Positions 25,304-34,283 of a DNA stretch of 64,000 bases are shown here, piece by piece. This stretch comes from Arthrobacter dokdonellae (lineage in GTDB: Bacteria; Actinomycetota; Actinomycetes; Actinomycetales; Micrococcaceae). The number at the start of each line of letters is the position of its first letter. Within the stretch, counting starts at the first letter, position 1. Below the pieces are notes generated by a model. It worked only from the letters and a program-made list of their open reading frames with translations, was not told the origin of the DNA and searched no databases. Made by a program: the position numbers and the translations under genes. Where the stretch lies: NCBI RefSeq assembly GCF_003268655.1, contig NZ_CP029643.1, forward strand, positions 107,633 to 171,632, written 5' to 3'.

Positions 25304-25470
25304 AGGCAGTTCGCCCTTCGGGACTTGACGACCGGAGAGTTTCTCTCGTCCCAAGCCCACGCGACACCGTGACAAATCGTGCTTGGTCTTCGAAACAGTC
25401 GGTTTTTCAATATCACGAGGTCGAGCTGGAACCAACAGACTCGCTAATGGTCTGCAATTACGCGCTTGAA
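25304..25470 (+). pseudogene. Remnant of acyl-CoA ligase N-terminus
   Basis: The bases match the start of the acyl-CoA ligase at 45755 (QFALRDL..., then a counterpart of the CLVFETVSF region) but the ATG is changed to AGG and there are small indels. Similarity ends at about 25470, 70 bp before the CoA-transferase. So this operon once began with the same ligase, and the CoA-transferase now occupies its place. Confidence 0.75.
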
Positions 25471-25540
25471 CGGATCTGCAAGTCGCCGCCGACATCGCAG
25501 ATTCTAGTCGCGTAACCAACCCTTACTAGGAGCTATTTGT

Positions 25541-26731
25541 ATGAGTGGTCCACTTAGCGGCATGCGTGTCCTGGACATTGCCACCGTATTCGCCGGCCCT
25601 TTCGCCGCTGCATTGCTCGGCGACATGGGAGCAACTGTGCTGAAGGTCGAGATGCCCGGGGTAGGCGATCCGTTGCGCGCCCTCGGTCCGTTTCAGGGCG
25701 ACACGTCGCTTACTTGGGCTGCAGCGGCTCGAAACAAGCAAAGCATGACTCTCGATCTGAAATCGTCGGAGGGTCAAGAAGTTCTCATCCGCCTTCTCGC
25801 CGAGCAGGACATTCTCATCGAGAACTTCCGGCCCGGCACTTTGGATAAGTGGGGCCTTAGCATTGATCGGCTGCGGGCGGCGAATCCCAACCTGATCGTG
25901 GTCCGCATTTCGGGCTACGGCCAGACTGGTCCCTACGGGAGTAAGGCAGGCTTCGGGACCCCTGCGACCGCATTTAGTGGTTACGCCCACATCAACGGGT
26001 ACCCCGACCGTCCTCCGGTATTGCCGTCAGTGTCTCTGGTGGACTACCTAACCGGCATGTTCGGCGCGCTAGGTGCCCTGGCGGCCGTTTATCAACTGAA
26101 GGTGTCGGGCGGGCCGGCCGAGGAAGTCGACGCCGCTCTGTACGAATCAATCTTCCGGATGCTTGAGGTAGTTGTCGCCGAGTACGACGTGCTCGGCACA
26201 GTCCGAGAACGCACCGGCAACGAGCTAGCAGCCTCTTGCCCTGCAGGAATCTATCAGGCAAAGGACGGACACTGGGTCGTCATCACCACCAGCACAGAGC
26301 GCACCTTCGCCCGACTCGCCGAAGCGATGGACCGGCCTGACATGCTCACCGACCCACGCTACTCGACCAACCGGGAACGACTGGCGCGGAGGACCGAGAT
26401 GAACGAGCTGGTTAGCGCCTGGACCGGCACTTACACCCGCGAAGAACTGCAAAAGCGGCTGGACGACTTCTCGGTCCCGCACTCCCTTGTCTACGACGTC
26501 GCCGACATCTTCAAGGATGAGCACTATGCAGCCCGCGACATGCTCGTAGAAGTCAGTCATCCCACACTCGGCTCAGTCACATTGCCTGGAGTAGTGCCCA
26601 AGTTCAGCGAGAACCCTGGCTCCATCCGGAGCGCGGGCCCGCTCATGGGCGAACACACCACAACGGTCCTCACTGAGCTGGGCTACACCGCCGAGCAGAT
26701 CGCCGACCTCGAACTTAATGGAATCGTCTGA
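25541..26731 (+). CDS. Family III CoA-transferase (CaiB/BaiF)
   Basis: A 396-aa formyl-CoA-transferase/CaiB-type enzyme. Motifs: MRVLDIATVFAGPFAAALLG, VLKVEMPGVGDPLR, AAARNKQSMTLDLKSSEGQE, ENFRPGTLDKWGLSIDRL and SGYGQTGPY. The catalytic Asp of the family is expected in the segment near VSLVDYLTGMFGALGALAA. It would move CoA between acids, activating a carboxylate substrate. AGGAG lies 9 bp ahead. The stop overlaps the crotonase start by one base. It leads an operon with a crotonase, a transporter and an HMG-CoA-lyase-like enzyme. Confidence 0.92.
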   Translation: MSGPLSGMRVLDIATVFAGPFAAALLGDMGATVLKVEMPGVGDPLRALGPFQGDTSLTWAAAARNKQSMTLDLKSSEGQEVLIRLLAEQDILIENFRPGTLDKWGLSIDRLRAANPNLIVVRISGYGQTGPYGSKAGFGTPATAFSGYAHINGYPDRPPVLPSVSLVDYLTGMFGALGALAAVYQLKVSGGPAEEVDAALYESIFRMLEVVVAEYDVLGTVRERTGNELAASCPAGIYQAKDGHWVVITTSTERTFARLAEAMDRPDMLTDPRYSTNRERLARRTEMNELVSAWTGTYTREELQKRLDDFSVPHSLVYDVADIFKDEHYAARDMLVEVSHPTLGSVTLPGVVPKFSENPGSIRSAGPLMGEHTTTVLTELGYTAEQIADLELNGIV

Positions 26732-27546
26732 TGTCAATTGAAAGCGATCAACCCGCTCGGTCGAGAAGGGAGCATGACATGCCGGACGGCCTGATGATAA
26801 ATAGGCAGGCAGACGGTCGGATTCTAGAGGTAGTTTTGGATCGGGTCGAACGCGGGAATGCTCTGTCTGCTTCGATGTATCGTGAGCTGGCCGAAGTAAT
26901 AAGAGGTGCGGAGAACGATGCCTCCATCGGCGCGCTCCTCATTCGCAGTAGTCGCGAAACTTTTTGCATGGGCGGCGACATAGCTGATGATCGCGGTAGG
27001 CGTGACCCTGATTACAGCGCTGCGATTCACGACTTCACCGAGCAGTGGTTGTCACGGAGCATTCCAGCAGTAGCGCTGGTCGACGGCGCGGCTCAAGCGT
27101 TCGGATGTGCCCTCGCTCTTAGTTCAGATCTTGTGTTTTCAACGGAACGGGCCTGGTTCGCACTGCCTGAACTGCTGCACGGACTTGTTCCCGTGTATGC
27201 AATAGCGGTCTTGGACGCGTCGGGGCATGCCGCGACCGGAGCTCGAATGATGTGGCAAGGCAAGCGTTTCTCTGGCAGAGAAATCAGTAGCTTTGCCAAT
27301 AATGTCGTCCTTTGCGCCTCGATCCAGGAAGCGGAAGAAGGCATTGCAGATATTTTCACCGGATGGATGGGTGGAAATGTGGACTCTCTAAGGCGCGCAA
27401 AGCGATTCACCAACAACGCCAATGATACAAACCGACACACGATCTTGTCCGGCGCCCACGAAGCGCTTCAACAGGCATTAGCGTTCGCTGACGAGGACCC
27501 AGGAAAAGCCCAGTCCTACCTGACGACAGCCGACTCAAGTAGATAG
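26731..27546 (+). CDS. Enoyl-CoA hydratase/isomerase family protein
   Basis: A 271-aa crotonase-fold protein: oxyanion-hole segment FCMGGDIADDR and FGCALALSSDLVFSTERAWF, then LPELLHGLVP. The glutamate in PEL is kept but the first hydratase glutamate (GGGCE position) is replaced (FGCALA), so plain hydratase activity is doubtful; an isomerase, decarboxylase or hydrolase role is possible. ATG 26731 overlaps the CoA-transferase stop; ATG 26779 with GGGAG ahead is an alternative start. In an HMG-CoA pathway a methylglutaconyl-CoA hydratase would fit, but that is inference. Confidence 0.82.
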   Translation: MSIESDQPARSRREHDMPDGLMINRQADGRILEVVLDRVERGNALSASMYRELAEVIRGAENDASIGALLIRSSRETFCMGGDIADDRGRRDPDYSAAIHDFTEQWLSRSIPAVALVDGAAQAFGCALALSSDLVFSTERAWFALPELLHGLVPVYAIAVLDASGHAATGARMMWQGKRFSGREISSFANNVVLCASIQEAEEGIADIFTGWMGGNVDSLRRAKRFTNNANDTNRHTILSGAHEALQQALAFADEDPGKAQSYLTTADSSR

Positions 27547-27935
27547 CCCACGGGTGTCACCCTCGAAGCTGTTAGGGCTGATTCATAGCTAGCGCTGCTG
27601 GCCTAACAAATTAACAACTGCGCGCTAAAGGTAGCCATGCCGAAGCGGCCTTCACTCTGCAACTAGAGGCCAATTTCGATGTCTTAGAAAAACGCATGCC
27701 ACCTTTGTCTAAAGGTACCGATACTGGCCTAGGGTTTCGTAATCCAACCAGTTCCCTAGAAAGATAAATCTGCTATCACTGCCAACCGCCATCATTGAGC
27801 GAGATAGAACATATGCCTATTGATCAAATAGTCGCGGCAGCGCGACCGCCGCAGGACCCCTGAGACTTCAAAACCAATTCAAACTTTTAGCCACCTTGCT
27901 CAAGATGGCTGGTGCACATGGAAAGGCAGCTTGTA
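27547..27935. other. Intergenic region before the MFS transporter
   Basis: About 390 bp, AT-richer than its surroundings, with no gene seen. It separates the CoA-transferase/crotonase pair from the transporter/lyase pair and probably holds a second promoter. No clear -10/-35 pair or operator recognised. Confidence 0.35.
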
Positions 27936-29363
27936 ATGAAGCAAACTGTGCTCGACAGAGCTCAAAAGAAGGCATTTCGCCGGCTGATGCCATTCGTGGC
28001 ATTGCTCTTCGTGGTAAACCAACTCGATCGCATTAATATGTCGGTAGCCGGACCCAATGGTATGAACGACGAGCTTGGGTTGACTGCCGCGCAGTTCGGT
28101 CTTGCGTCCGGACTCTTTTTCGTCGGCTACATGACACTTGAAGTTCCCAGCAATCTCGCCCTGCACCGGTTCGGGGCGCGGCGATGGCTTGCGCGTATCG
28201 TCGTCACCTGGGGAATCGTGGCGACGGCCCTAACTTTTGTTCCAAATGCAGAATGGCTATACGGTCTCCGCATACTGCTGGGGATGGCCGAGGCTGGATT
28301 TGCACCCGGAATCGTGGTCTACCTGACATACTGGTTCACGCGCGAGATGCGCTCCCGGGCTACCGCCTTTTTCTTGCTGGGTATTCCTGTCGCGGCCGCC
28401 TTCGGCGTTCCGTCTATGACCCTGATTGGTGTCCATATGGACGGGTTCTTCGGGCTTGACGGTTGGCGTGTGATCCTTCTGATAACGGGTTTGTTGGCAG
28501 TGCTGCTCGGCGTCATGTGCTGGTTCTACCTGACAGATCGGCCTGCGGATGCGCATTGGCTGACAGCCGAGGAAAGTTACGTGCTGACCGAGGCATTGGC
28601 CAATGAGACACCGGAAAAAGCAGGTAATCACAGCATTCGCAAGGCCCTACTTAATGGGCAAGTTTGGCTACTCGCAGTTGCGCCATTCCTGGTTCTCTAC
28701 TCTATGTTCGTCGTGACGTTCTTTCTGCCAACCCTGCTCAAAGATATTAATGCCCGTGAGTCTCTCGGCCTTGACAACGTGCAGGTGGGTCTCCTCTCTG
28801 CAATTCCGTGGGCTATCGGCGGCGCGGGCATGCTTTTTTTCGCCTCCAGGTCGGACAAGAAAAAGGAAGTAACCAAACACTTCGTTGTGGCCACGACTAT
28901 CGGCTCAATAGGGTTCTTTTTCCTTGCCATGTTTGGTTTGGATAACCCGTATATCGCTCTTGCAGCGCTAACGGTGGCCATGGTCGGGGTTCTTGGATCC
29001 CTTACTACGTTCTGGGTTCTTCCGTCACGTCTCTATACAGGCGCCGCCGCGGCCGGCGTAATAGCCCTGATCAATACCATTGCCAATTTTGGCAGCTTTC
29101 TTGGCCCATACTCGTTTGGTGTGCTCAGTGACGCCACGGGCGGATACAAGGGCGGTCTGATTATCGTCGCCGTCGCCATGCTGCTTGCGGGACTTCTCAT
29201 CGCACTGCGATTTCGCGACCTTGGGAAAGCCCCAAATGCCGAACGCGTCGGCAGCGTCTCCAGGACGACCAACGACGTCCCTGGACTGCAAACCCATCAA
29301 GCAAAATACCCCATAACGGCGGAGGCGGCGCCTCGACAGGTGTTTCCGCGGGAGGATGACTAA
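27936..29363 (+). CDS. MFS transporter, anion:cation symporter family
   Basis: A 475-aa, 12-helix major facilitator of the ACS group (phthalate, tartrate and similar organic anions): FVVNQLDRINMSVAGPNGM after helix 1, GLFFVGYMTLEVPSNLALHR, the helix 2-3 loop RFGARRWLARI and GMAEAGFAPGIVVYLTYWF. ATG 27936 is preferred; GTG 27912 or ATG 27918 are also in frame. The C-terminal 30 residues (NDVPGLQTHQAK...) are shared with the unrelated SMP-30 protein at 47.4-48.3 kb, so the end of the gene belongs to a duplicated block. Its stop overlaps the lyase start by one base. Likely imports the acid used by this operon. Confidence 0.85.
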   Translation: MKQTVLDRAQKKAFRRLMPFVALLFVVNQLDRINMSVAGPNGMNDELGLTAAQFGLASGLFFVGYMTLEVPSNLALHRFGARRWLARIVVTWGIVATALTFVPNAEWLYGLRILLGMAEAGFAPGIVVYLTYWFTREMRSRATAFFLLGIPVAAAFGVPSMTLIGVHMDGFFGLDGWRVILLITGLLAVLLGVMCWFYLTDRPADAHWLTAEESYVLTEALANETPEKAGNHSIRKALLNGQVWLLAVAPFLVLYSMFVVTFFLPTLLKDINARESLGLDNVQVGLLSAIPWAIGGAGMLFFASRSDKKKEVTKHFVVATTIGSIGFFFLAMFGLDNPYIALAALTVAMVGVLGSLTTFWVLPSRLYTGAAAAGVIALINTIANFGSFLGPYSFGVLSDATGGYKGGLIIVAVAMLLAGLLIALRFRDLGKAPNAERVGSVSRTTNDVPGLQTHQAKYPITAEAAPRQVFPREDD

Positions 29364-30304
29364 TGACACTGCCTAAGTCTGTCGTTGTGCGTGAAGTAGG
29401 CGCGCGTGAGGGTATGCAGATCGAGAAGGGACCAATCCCGACGGCGGAGAAGATACGTCTGGTGAACCTTCTGTCCGAGTGCAACTTCCCGGAGATCGAA
29501 GTTACCTCTTTCGTCTCACCGAAGTGGGTTCCGCAAATGGCGGACGCCGAGCAGGTCGCAACAGGGTTCACTCGGAAGCCGGGCACCGAATACACCTGTG
29601 TTTACCTGAACAGGCAGGGTCTCGAACGCGCACTCGCGGTCGACACTCTGGACGTCAAGGCCGCGGTGATCGTCTCGGCCAGCGAGGAGTTTTCCCACAA
29701 GAACATGAGACGGTCCACCGAGCAGGTGCTTGCCGACATCCCGGATTCTCTCGCGGTTGCTCGGGAGGCGAACGTGCCTGTGGCCTACTTGTCGGTCGCG
29801 GCGGCCTTCGGCTGTAACTACGCAGGAGACGTCGACCTGGGCGCTGTGATCGATCGCTTTACGCGTGCGCTTGCAGTAGCAGCGGACGCAGGTGTCCATA
29901 TCCCCACCTTGCTTTTGGCGGACACCATGGGATGGGCCAATCCCGAACAGATTCGCCGCACGGTCGGTGAAGTTCGGGAGCGTTGGCCCGAACACGACAT
30001 TCGGATGCACCTGCACGATACCCGTGGCATGGGTATCGCCAACGCCTACGCGGCGATGCAGCTGGGAGCACGTGACTTCGATGCCTCGGTCGCAGGGTTG
30101 GGCGGATGCCCGTTCGGTGGGGACCACGGCGCCGCCGGGAACATCGCCACCGAGGAGTTCGTGCACATGTGCCATGAAATGGGAATCGACACCGGGGTCG
30201 ACCTTGACCGCCTTATCGACGTCGCCCTCCAATCCGAATCCATTGTGGGACATTCCCTTCCCGGGAAAATAATGCGCGGACGCGCACTACACACCTATCG
30301 CTGA
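29271..30304 (+). repeat. 1034-bp duplicated block, copy 1 (HMG-CoA-lyase-like gene)
   Basis: Matches 48178-49211 with a constant offset of 18,907 bp and no gaps. The lyase coding part appears identical at DNA level, while about 60 bp just upstream (29314-29350) differ. The block starts within the last codons of two unrelated upstream genes and ends exactly at the lyase stop codon. Confidence 0.9.
29363..30304 (+). CDS. Hydroxymethylglutaryl-CoA lyase-like enzyme, copy 1
   Basis: A 313-aa TIM-barrel lyase of the DRE-TIM/HMGL-like family. The start motif is VVREVGAREGMQIEKG, where the usual metal-binding Asp of VGPRDGLQ is Glu. Further: EIEVTSFVSPKWVPQMADAE, the metal histidines in RMHLHDTRGMGIANAYAAM, and the catalytic-cysteine loop GLGGCPFGG. 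It would split a 3-hydroxy-3-methyl-acyl-CoA into acetyl-CoA and an oxo acid. Coupled to the transporter by a TAATG overlap. It appears identical to the copy at 48270-49211. With the CoA-transferase and crotonase it suggests breakdown of a branched C5-C6 acid; the exact substrate is unknown. Confidence 0.88.
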   Translation: MTLPKSVVVREVGAREGMQIEKGPIPTAEKIRLVNLLSECNFPEIEVTSFVSPKWVPQMADAEQVATGFTRKPGTEYTCVYLNRQGLERALAVDTLDVKAAVIVSASEEFSHKNMRRSTEQVLADIPDSLAVAREANVPVAYLSVAAAFGCNYAGDVDLGAVIDRFTRALAVAADAGVHIPTLLLADTMGWANPEQIRRTVGEVRERWPEHDIRMHLHDTRGMGIANAYAAMQLGARDFDASVAGLGGCPFGGDHGAAGNIATEEFVHMCHEMGIDTGVDLDRLIDVALQSESIVGHSLPGKIMRGRALHTYR

Positions 30305-30438
30305 TCGCATCCGGCTGCCTCCGAATCCGGTGGCGCGGCGTTGACCGCCCTACGCTCCAGGCACTACAGGAAGTATCGACGTCTCCCACGTCCAGATCTC
30401 TCAGCAAGAAGCCGATCTCTCGACCAATCAGCATGCCG

Positions 30439-30891
30439 CTAGGGCGTGTCTCCTAATGCTGCGGTCCAGATGACGACTGCTTGCAGGACGGCGGCTGATC
30501 GGTAGGTTTGGGCGAGTTTGTCGTAGCGTGTGGCCAGTCCGCGCCATTGCTTCAGGGTGTTGAAGCTGCGCTCGACGACGTTGCGGCGTTTGTAGGCTTC
30601 CTTGTCGTAGGTGACGGGCCGGCCGCCGACGGATCCCTTGCGCTTGCGGTTGGCTTTCTGGTCTTCCTTCTCGGGGATCACGCATTGGATGCCGTGGGTG
30701 CGCAGGTAGCTGCGGATCCCTTTGGAGGAGTAGGCCTTGTCGGCCATGGCACGGTCCGGGCGGGTTCGCGCCCGCCCGGGACCTGCCCGCTCTACTCTCA
30801 ACGCTTCCATGAGGTTTTCAAACATGGGCGCGTCCCCGCCCTGGCCGGGGCCAAGCAGCAACACCAGCGGGCGTTTGTTGCCGTCGACCAA
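30439..30891 (-). CDS. IS5-family transposase, OrfB (copy B)
   Basis: Same 150-aa catalytic part as in copy A (second Asp in DRAMADKAYSSKGIRSYLRT, Glu in YKRRNVVERSFNTLKQWRGL). The stop codon is again formed by the TA target copy and one host base. Read through a +1 shift from OrfA. Confidence 0.85.
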   Translation of the reverse strand: MVDGNKRPLVLLLGPGQGGDAPMFENLMEALRVERAGPGRARTRPDRAMADKAYSSKGIRSYLRTHGIQCVIPEKEDQKANRKRKGSVGGRPVTYDKEAYKRRNVVERSFNTLKQWRGLATRYDKLAQTYRSAAVLQAVVIWTAALGDTP

Positions 30892-31386
30892 GGCGTGGAT
30901 CTTGGTGGTCAGTCCGCCGCGGGACTTGCCGATGGCATGGTCGGCGGGCTCATCCAGCAGGTTCTTGTAATTCGACAGGTCCCCCTGTGTGGCGGGGCAG
31001 GTTCGTGCCGTGCTGGTGGGCGCGGTTGACCGTGGAATCCACCGAGACTTCCCAGCTGATCAGCCCGACCGCATCGGCACGGGTCAGCAAGGCGGCCAGG
31101 ACCTGGTCCCACGTGCCGTCCAGGCTGTAGCGGCGGTGACGCTTCCACACCGACTGCCACGCACCAAAATGTGGTGGCAGATCCCGCCAGGGAATCCCGG
31201 CCCGGTACCGGTAAATGATGCCTTCCGTCGTGAGCCGGTGGTCATTGAACGGCCGCCCAGCCTTCCCCGACGAGCTCGGCATCAACGGGGCAATGAACTC
31301 CCACTGGGCATCAGACAAAACAGAGTAACGAGAAGACACCCGAAAATTATGTCAAAGCCCGGAACCAGGCATTAGGAGACACGCCC
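30442..31386 (-). mobile_element. IS5-family (IS427-like) element, copy B
   Basis: A 945-bp inverted copy of the element at 19046-19990, with the same perfect terminal repeats and TA on both sides (30440-30441 and 31387-31388). It lies between the first HMG-CoA-lyase-like gene and tctC, and breaks whatever link they had. With copy A it could mobilise the 10.4 kb between them. Confidence 0.92.
30950..31339 (-). CDS. IS5-family transposase, OrfA (copy B)
   Basis: Same 129-aa N-terminal part as in copy A, with the first catalytic Asp in SWEVSVDSTVNRAHQHGT. Also ends after the shift site and needs the +1 frame to continue into OrfB. Confidence 0.87.
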   Translation of the reverse strand: MSSRYSVLSDAQWEFIAPLMPSSSGKAGRPFNDHRLTTEGIIYRYRAGIPWRDLPPHFGAWQSVWKRHRRYSLDGTWDQVLAALLTRADAVGLISWEVSVDSTVNRAHQHGTNLPRHTGGPVELQEPAG

Positions 31387-31451
31387 TAGCACCAATGAGG
31401 GTGTTCGGCACGGCCTTTCCGAGGAAGGCCACAATCATAGAAAGAGTCTCA

Positions 31452-31611
31452 ATGAAAAAGATTTCGTTTGCAGCACTATGCCTGATCCTCGGTCTCACAG
31501 CCACAGGCTGAGGCGCCGGCAACGCCTCGACTACGGGCGGTGAAGAAAAATATCCCGACGGTCCCATCAACATGACTGTGGGCGGGGCACCCGGCAGCGG
31601 CTTCGATCTAA
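31452..31611 (+). pseudogene. tctC: TctC substrate-binding protein, 5' fragment
   Basis: Start of a tripartite tricarboxylate transporter binding protein: MKKISFAALCLILGLTATG is a lipoprotein signal, but the expected lipobox cysteine codon is TGA (31509-31511), a stop. In the same frame the mature part goes on (EEKYPDGPINMTVGGAPGSG, then FDL) to 31611, where an IS1380 element is inserted with target copy CTAA (31608-31611). The gene resumes at 35860. Two independent lesions make it a pseudogene as read. Confidence 0.9.
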
Positions 31612-32380
31612 CCTCGGTGTTTCATGAGGGCGTGTCGGGCTGGCGTCATTAATGCCTGAAAGGTGCCTCTGACGTGGGAAAATGTTGTTACCACACACCA
31701 TTTTCTAGACACATCAGGAGCACCCTGCAGGTGGTGCGACACGAGGTCGCATGTGTTAAGTGGCTCGTTATGAGGAGGTCGGCGATGTTGTCGGTGACGT
31801 AGCTCAGGCTAGTGTTCGTGGCCTGTCCCCACTCTGACATGCGTTGCTGGTAACGGCGGGGTGTGAAGCTCGGAGGAGAAGCCCAAGGGCGCCCGTTCCA
31901 TCCGGGAGCCACAGGCAAGGGGAAGGCCGGACGGGTGAACGAAAGTGAACCGCTATTGACGTCCCGTCAGGGTGAACCTCGGAAGATGGAGCTGGTACCG
32001 GGGTGCAGGGCTGGCCAGTGTGAAATGGCAGGCGGCGACCGGTGGCATCTGGCCGGTCGTGGGAACACCGCCGCCCCGGGATATAGGCGGCACCCACCCC
32101 GGCCGGGTCTTACGCATGTGGAACGTGGAAACCCCGTCCTAATCCGGGCATTTTCCGGTGGGCTAACCGTAAGGAAAGCCGATCATGGTGGCGGGAACAG
32201 GATGGCTCAAGAAGCTTAATGCCAGTGGCCGAAAGGCGACAGGAAAACCGGGTCTGTAGTGCCGTTTCCTTCTGCGGCAGGCCCGTATAACTGGCTGGAT
32301 ACCGGGCAATCTGCCCGGACGCCCTTTTTTTTTGGGGGCGGTGCTGACGTGGGCCAGGTGAGTCTTTGGAGGTAGTGACT

Positions 32381-34186
32381 GTGGATGCGCTGGAACTCGT
32401 GGACAAGTTAGACACCATGGCTGTGGAGGTGGCGGACATGTCCGTTGCGGTCGCCGCCGTGGTGAACGGACCGCGAGGCGAAGACATTGACTGGGATGCC
32501 ATCAATTGGGAACTGGTTGATGCCGACGTACGGAGGTTGAGGCAGCGAATCTTCAAGGCGTCGCAGACGGAGGACTTGAAACAGGTCCGAAATCTGCAAA
32601 AGCTGATGCTGCGTAGCTGGTCTAACACGCTTCACAGCGTCCGACGGGTTGCGCAGCGAAATGCGGGCCATGCGACGGCAGGCATCGACGGGGAAGTTGC
32701 ACTGACATCCCCGGAAAGGGCTTCATTGGTGGCGGACATCCATCACCAGAGGGCTCTTTGGAAAGCCTTGCCGGTCAAACGGGTGTATATCCCGAAAGCG
32801 AATGGAAAGCAGCGCCCACTGGGAATTCCAGTGCTGCGGGACCGGGTGCAACAAGCCCGTGTTTCCAACGCATTGGAACCAGAATGGGAAGCGCGGTTCG
32901 AACCGCGCTCCTATGGGTTCCGGCCCGGGCGCGGCTGTGCCGATGCAATTCAAGCAATCTATCTCACGTTGCGTGGCCGCAGGGCCAGACGTTTATGGGT
33001 TCTTGATGCGGATCTGTCTGCCGCGTTCGATCGGATCGATCACGACTATCTGATGGCCAAAATAGGGTCATTTCCCGCGCGGGCCATGATTGCCGATTGG
33101 CTGTCAGCTGGGGTGATGGAGAAGGGCAGCTTCTCGCGGACTGAGGAGGGCACTCCTCAGGGCGGGGTGATCAGTCCAATGCTGCTTAACGTCGCTTTAG
33201 ATGGGATGGAGGACGCTGCAGGGGTGCAATACGTTGAGCGCAATGCTCATCATGCACGCGTAGCCAGGGAATCACCGGTGCTGACTCGGTATGCTGACGA
33301 TTTTCTCGTCATCTGCCATACCAAGAAGCAGGCCGAGGCTGCTCAGGCACGATTGGATAAGTGGCTTGCCCCAAGGGGCCTTGCCTTCAACATGGACAAA
33401 ACCCATATTGTGCATATTGATCAGGGCTTTGATTTTCTGGGGTTCAACATCCGACGATATGGCGGAAAGCTACTTATTAAGCCCAGCCCTGCAGCAGTAC
33501 ATCGGATGCGACAGAGGCTGACCTCGGAGGTTCATGATTTGCGAGGATTCAATGCCGAAACTGTGATCCGGCGGCTCAACCCGATTATTCGGGGCTGGTC
33601 CGCGTACTACAGGGGCGTGGTTTCAACGGAGGTGTTTTCTCTCCTTGATCATCATCTATGGAGCTGCCTCTACCGGTGGGCGTTACGCACTCACCCGAAC
33701 AAGCCGAAGCGCTGGGTTAAAGACCGGTACTTCGGAAGGTTCAACGAGGCCAGGCAGGACAACTGGGTATTTGGCGACCGGAACACCGGTCTCTTCCTGC
33801 GTTGTTTTGCCTGGACCAAGATCGTCCGTCACAACTTGGTCATGGGCATGGCATCTCCGGACGACCCAGCCCTTGAACAGTATTGGAATCTGCGGCGAAA
33901 CAAGAGCTTTTCCCGGCTCAACGGCAGAACAGCGTCTTTGTTGATCCGTCAACAAGGGCGCTGCACTGCTTGTGGGGCGCTCTTGCTCTACGCCGACGAA
34001 AGTCCACAAACCCCGCAACAATGGGAAACGTGGGCCAGGTCCGTGCCGAATGCCATAAGAAAGAAAGCACTCGTAACGGCAGTATCCGGAGGCAATGGCG
34101 ATCTAACCACGCAACAACTCCTACACGCTGACTGCCTTCATCGAATAAGAAAACGGCAGGCAGCACCTCAAGCAAAAAATCAGTGA
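32381..34186 (+). CDS. ltrA: Group II intron reverse transcriptase/maturase
   Basis: A 601-aa LtrA-type protein. Reverse transcriptase blocks: VKRVYIPKANGKQRPLGIPV, FEPRSYGFRPGRGCADAIQA, VLDADLSAAFDRIDHDYL, GTPQGGVISPMLLNVALDGM and the catalytic YADD at about residues 304-307. The maturase/thumb domain has NPIIRGWSAYYRGVVSTEVF. A C-terminal HNH-type endonuclease part holds QQGRCTACGALLL and LLHADCLHRI. GTG at 32381 is preferred because GGAGG is 8 bp ahead; TTG 32366 is also in frame. It would splice the intron RNA and copy it into new DNA sites. It appears intact. Confidence 0.93.
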   Translation: MDALELVDKLDTMAVEVADMSVAVAAVVNGPRGEDIDWDAINWELVDADVRRLRQRIFKASQTEDLKQVRNLQKLMLRSWSNTLHSVRRVAQRNAGHATAGIDGEVALTSPERASLVADIHHQRALWKALPVKRVYIPKANGKQRPLGIPVLRDRVQQARVSNALEPEWEARFEPRSYGFRPGRGCADAIQAIYLTLRGRRARRLWVLDADLSAAFDRIDHDYLMAKIGSFPARAMIADWLSAGVMEKGSFSRTEEGTPQGGVISPMLLNVALDGMEDAAGVQYVERNAHHARVARESPVLTRYADDFLVICHTKKQAEAAQARLDKWLAPRGLAFNMDKTHIVHIDQGFDFLGFNIRRYGGKLLIKPSPAAVHRMRQRLTSEVHDLRGFNAETVIRRLNPIIRGWSAYYRGVVSTEVFSLLDHHLWSCLYRWALRTHPNKPKRWVKDRYFGRFNEARQDNWVFGDRNTGLFLRCFAWTKIVRHNLVMGMASPDDPALEQYWNLRRNKSFSRLNGRTASLLIRQQGRCTACGALLLYADESPQTPQQWETWARSVPNAIRKKALVTAVSGGNGDLTTQQLLHADCLHRIRKRQAAPQAKNQ

Positions 34187-34208
34187 AGACGTCCTTCGGG
34201 ACTTGCTT

Positions 34209-34283
<75 letters not shown>

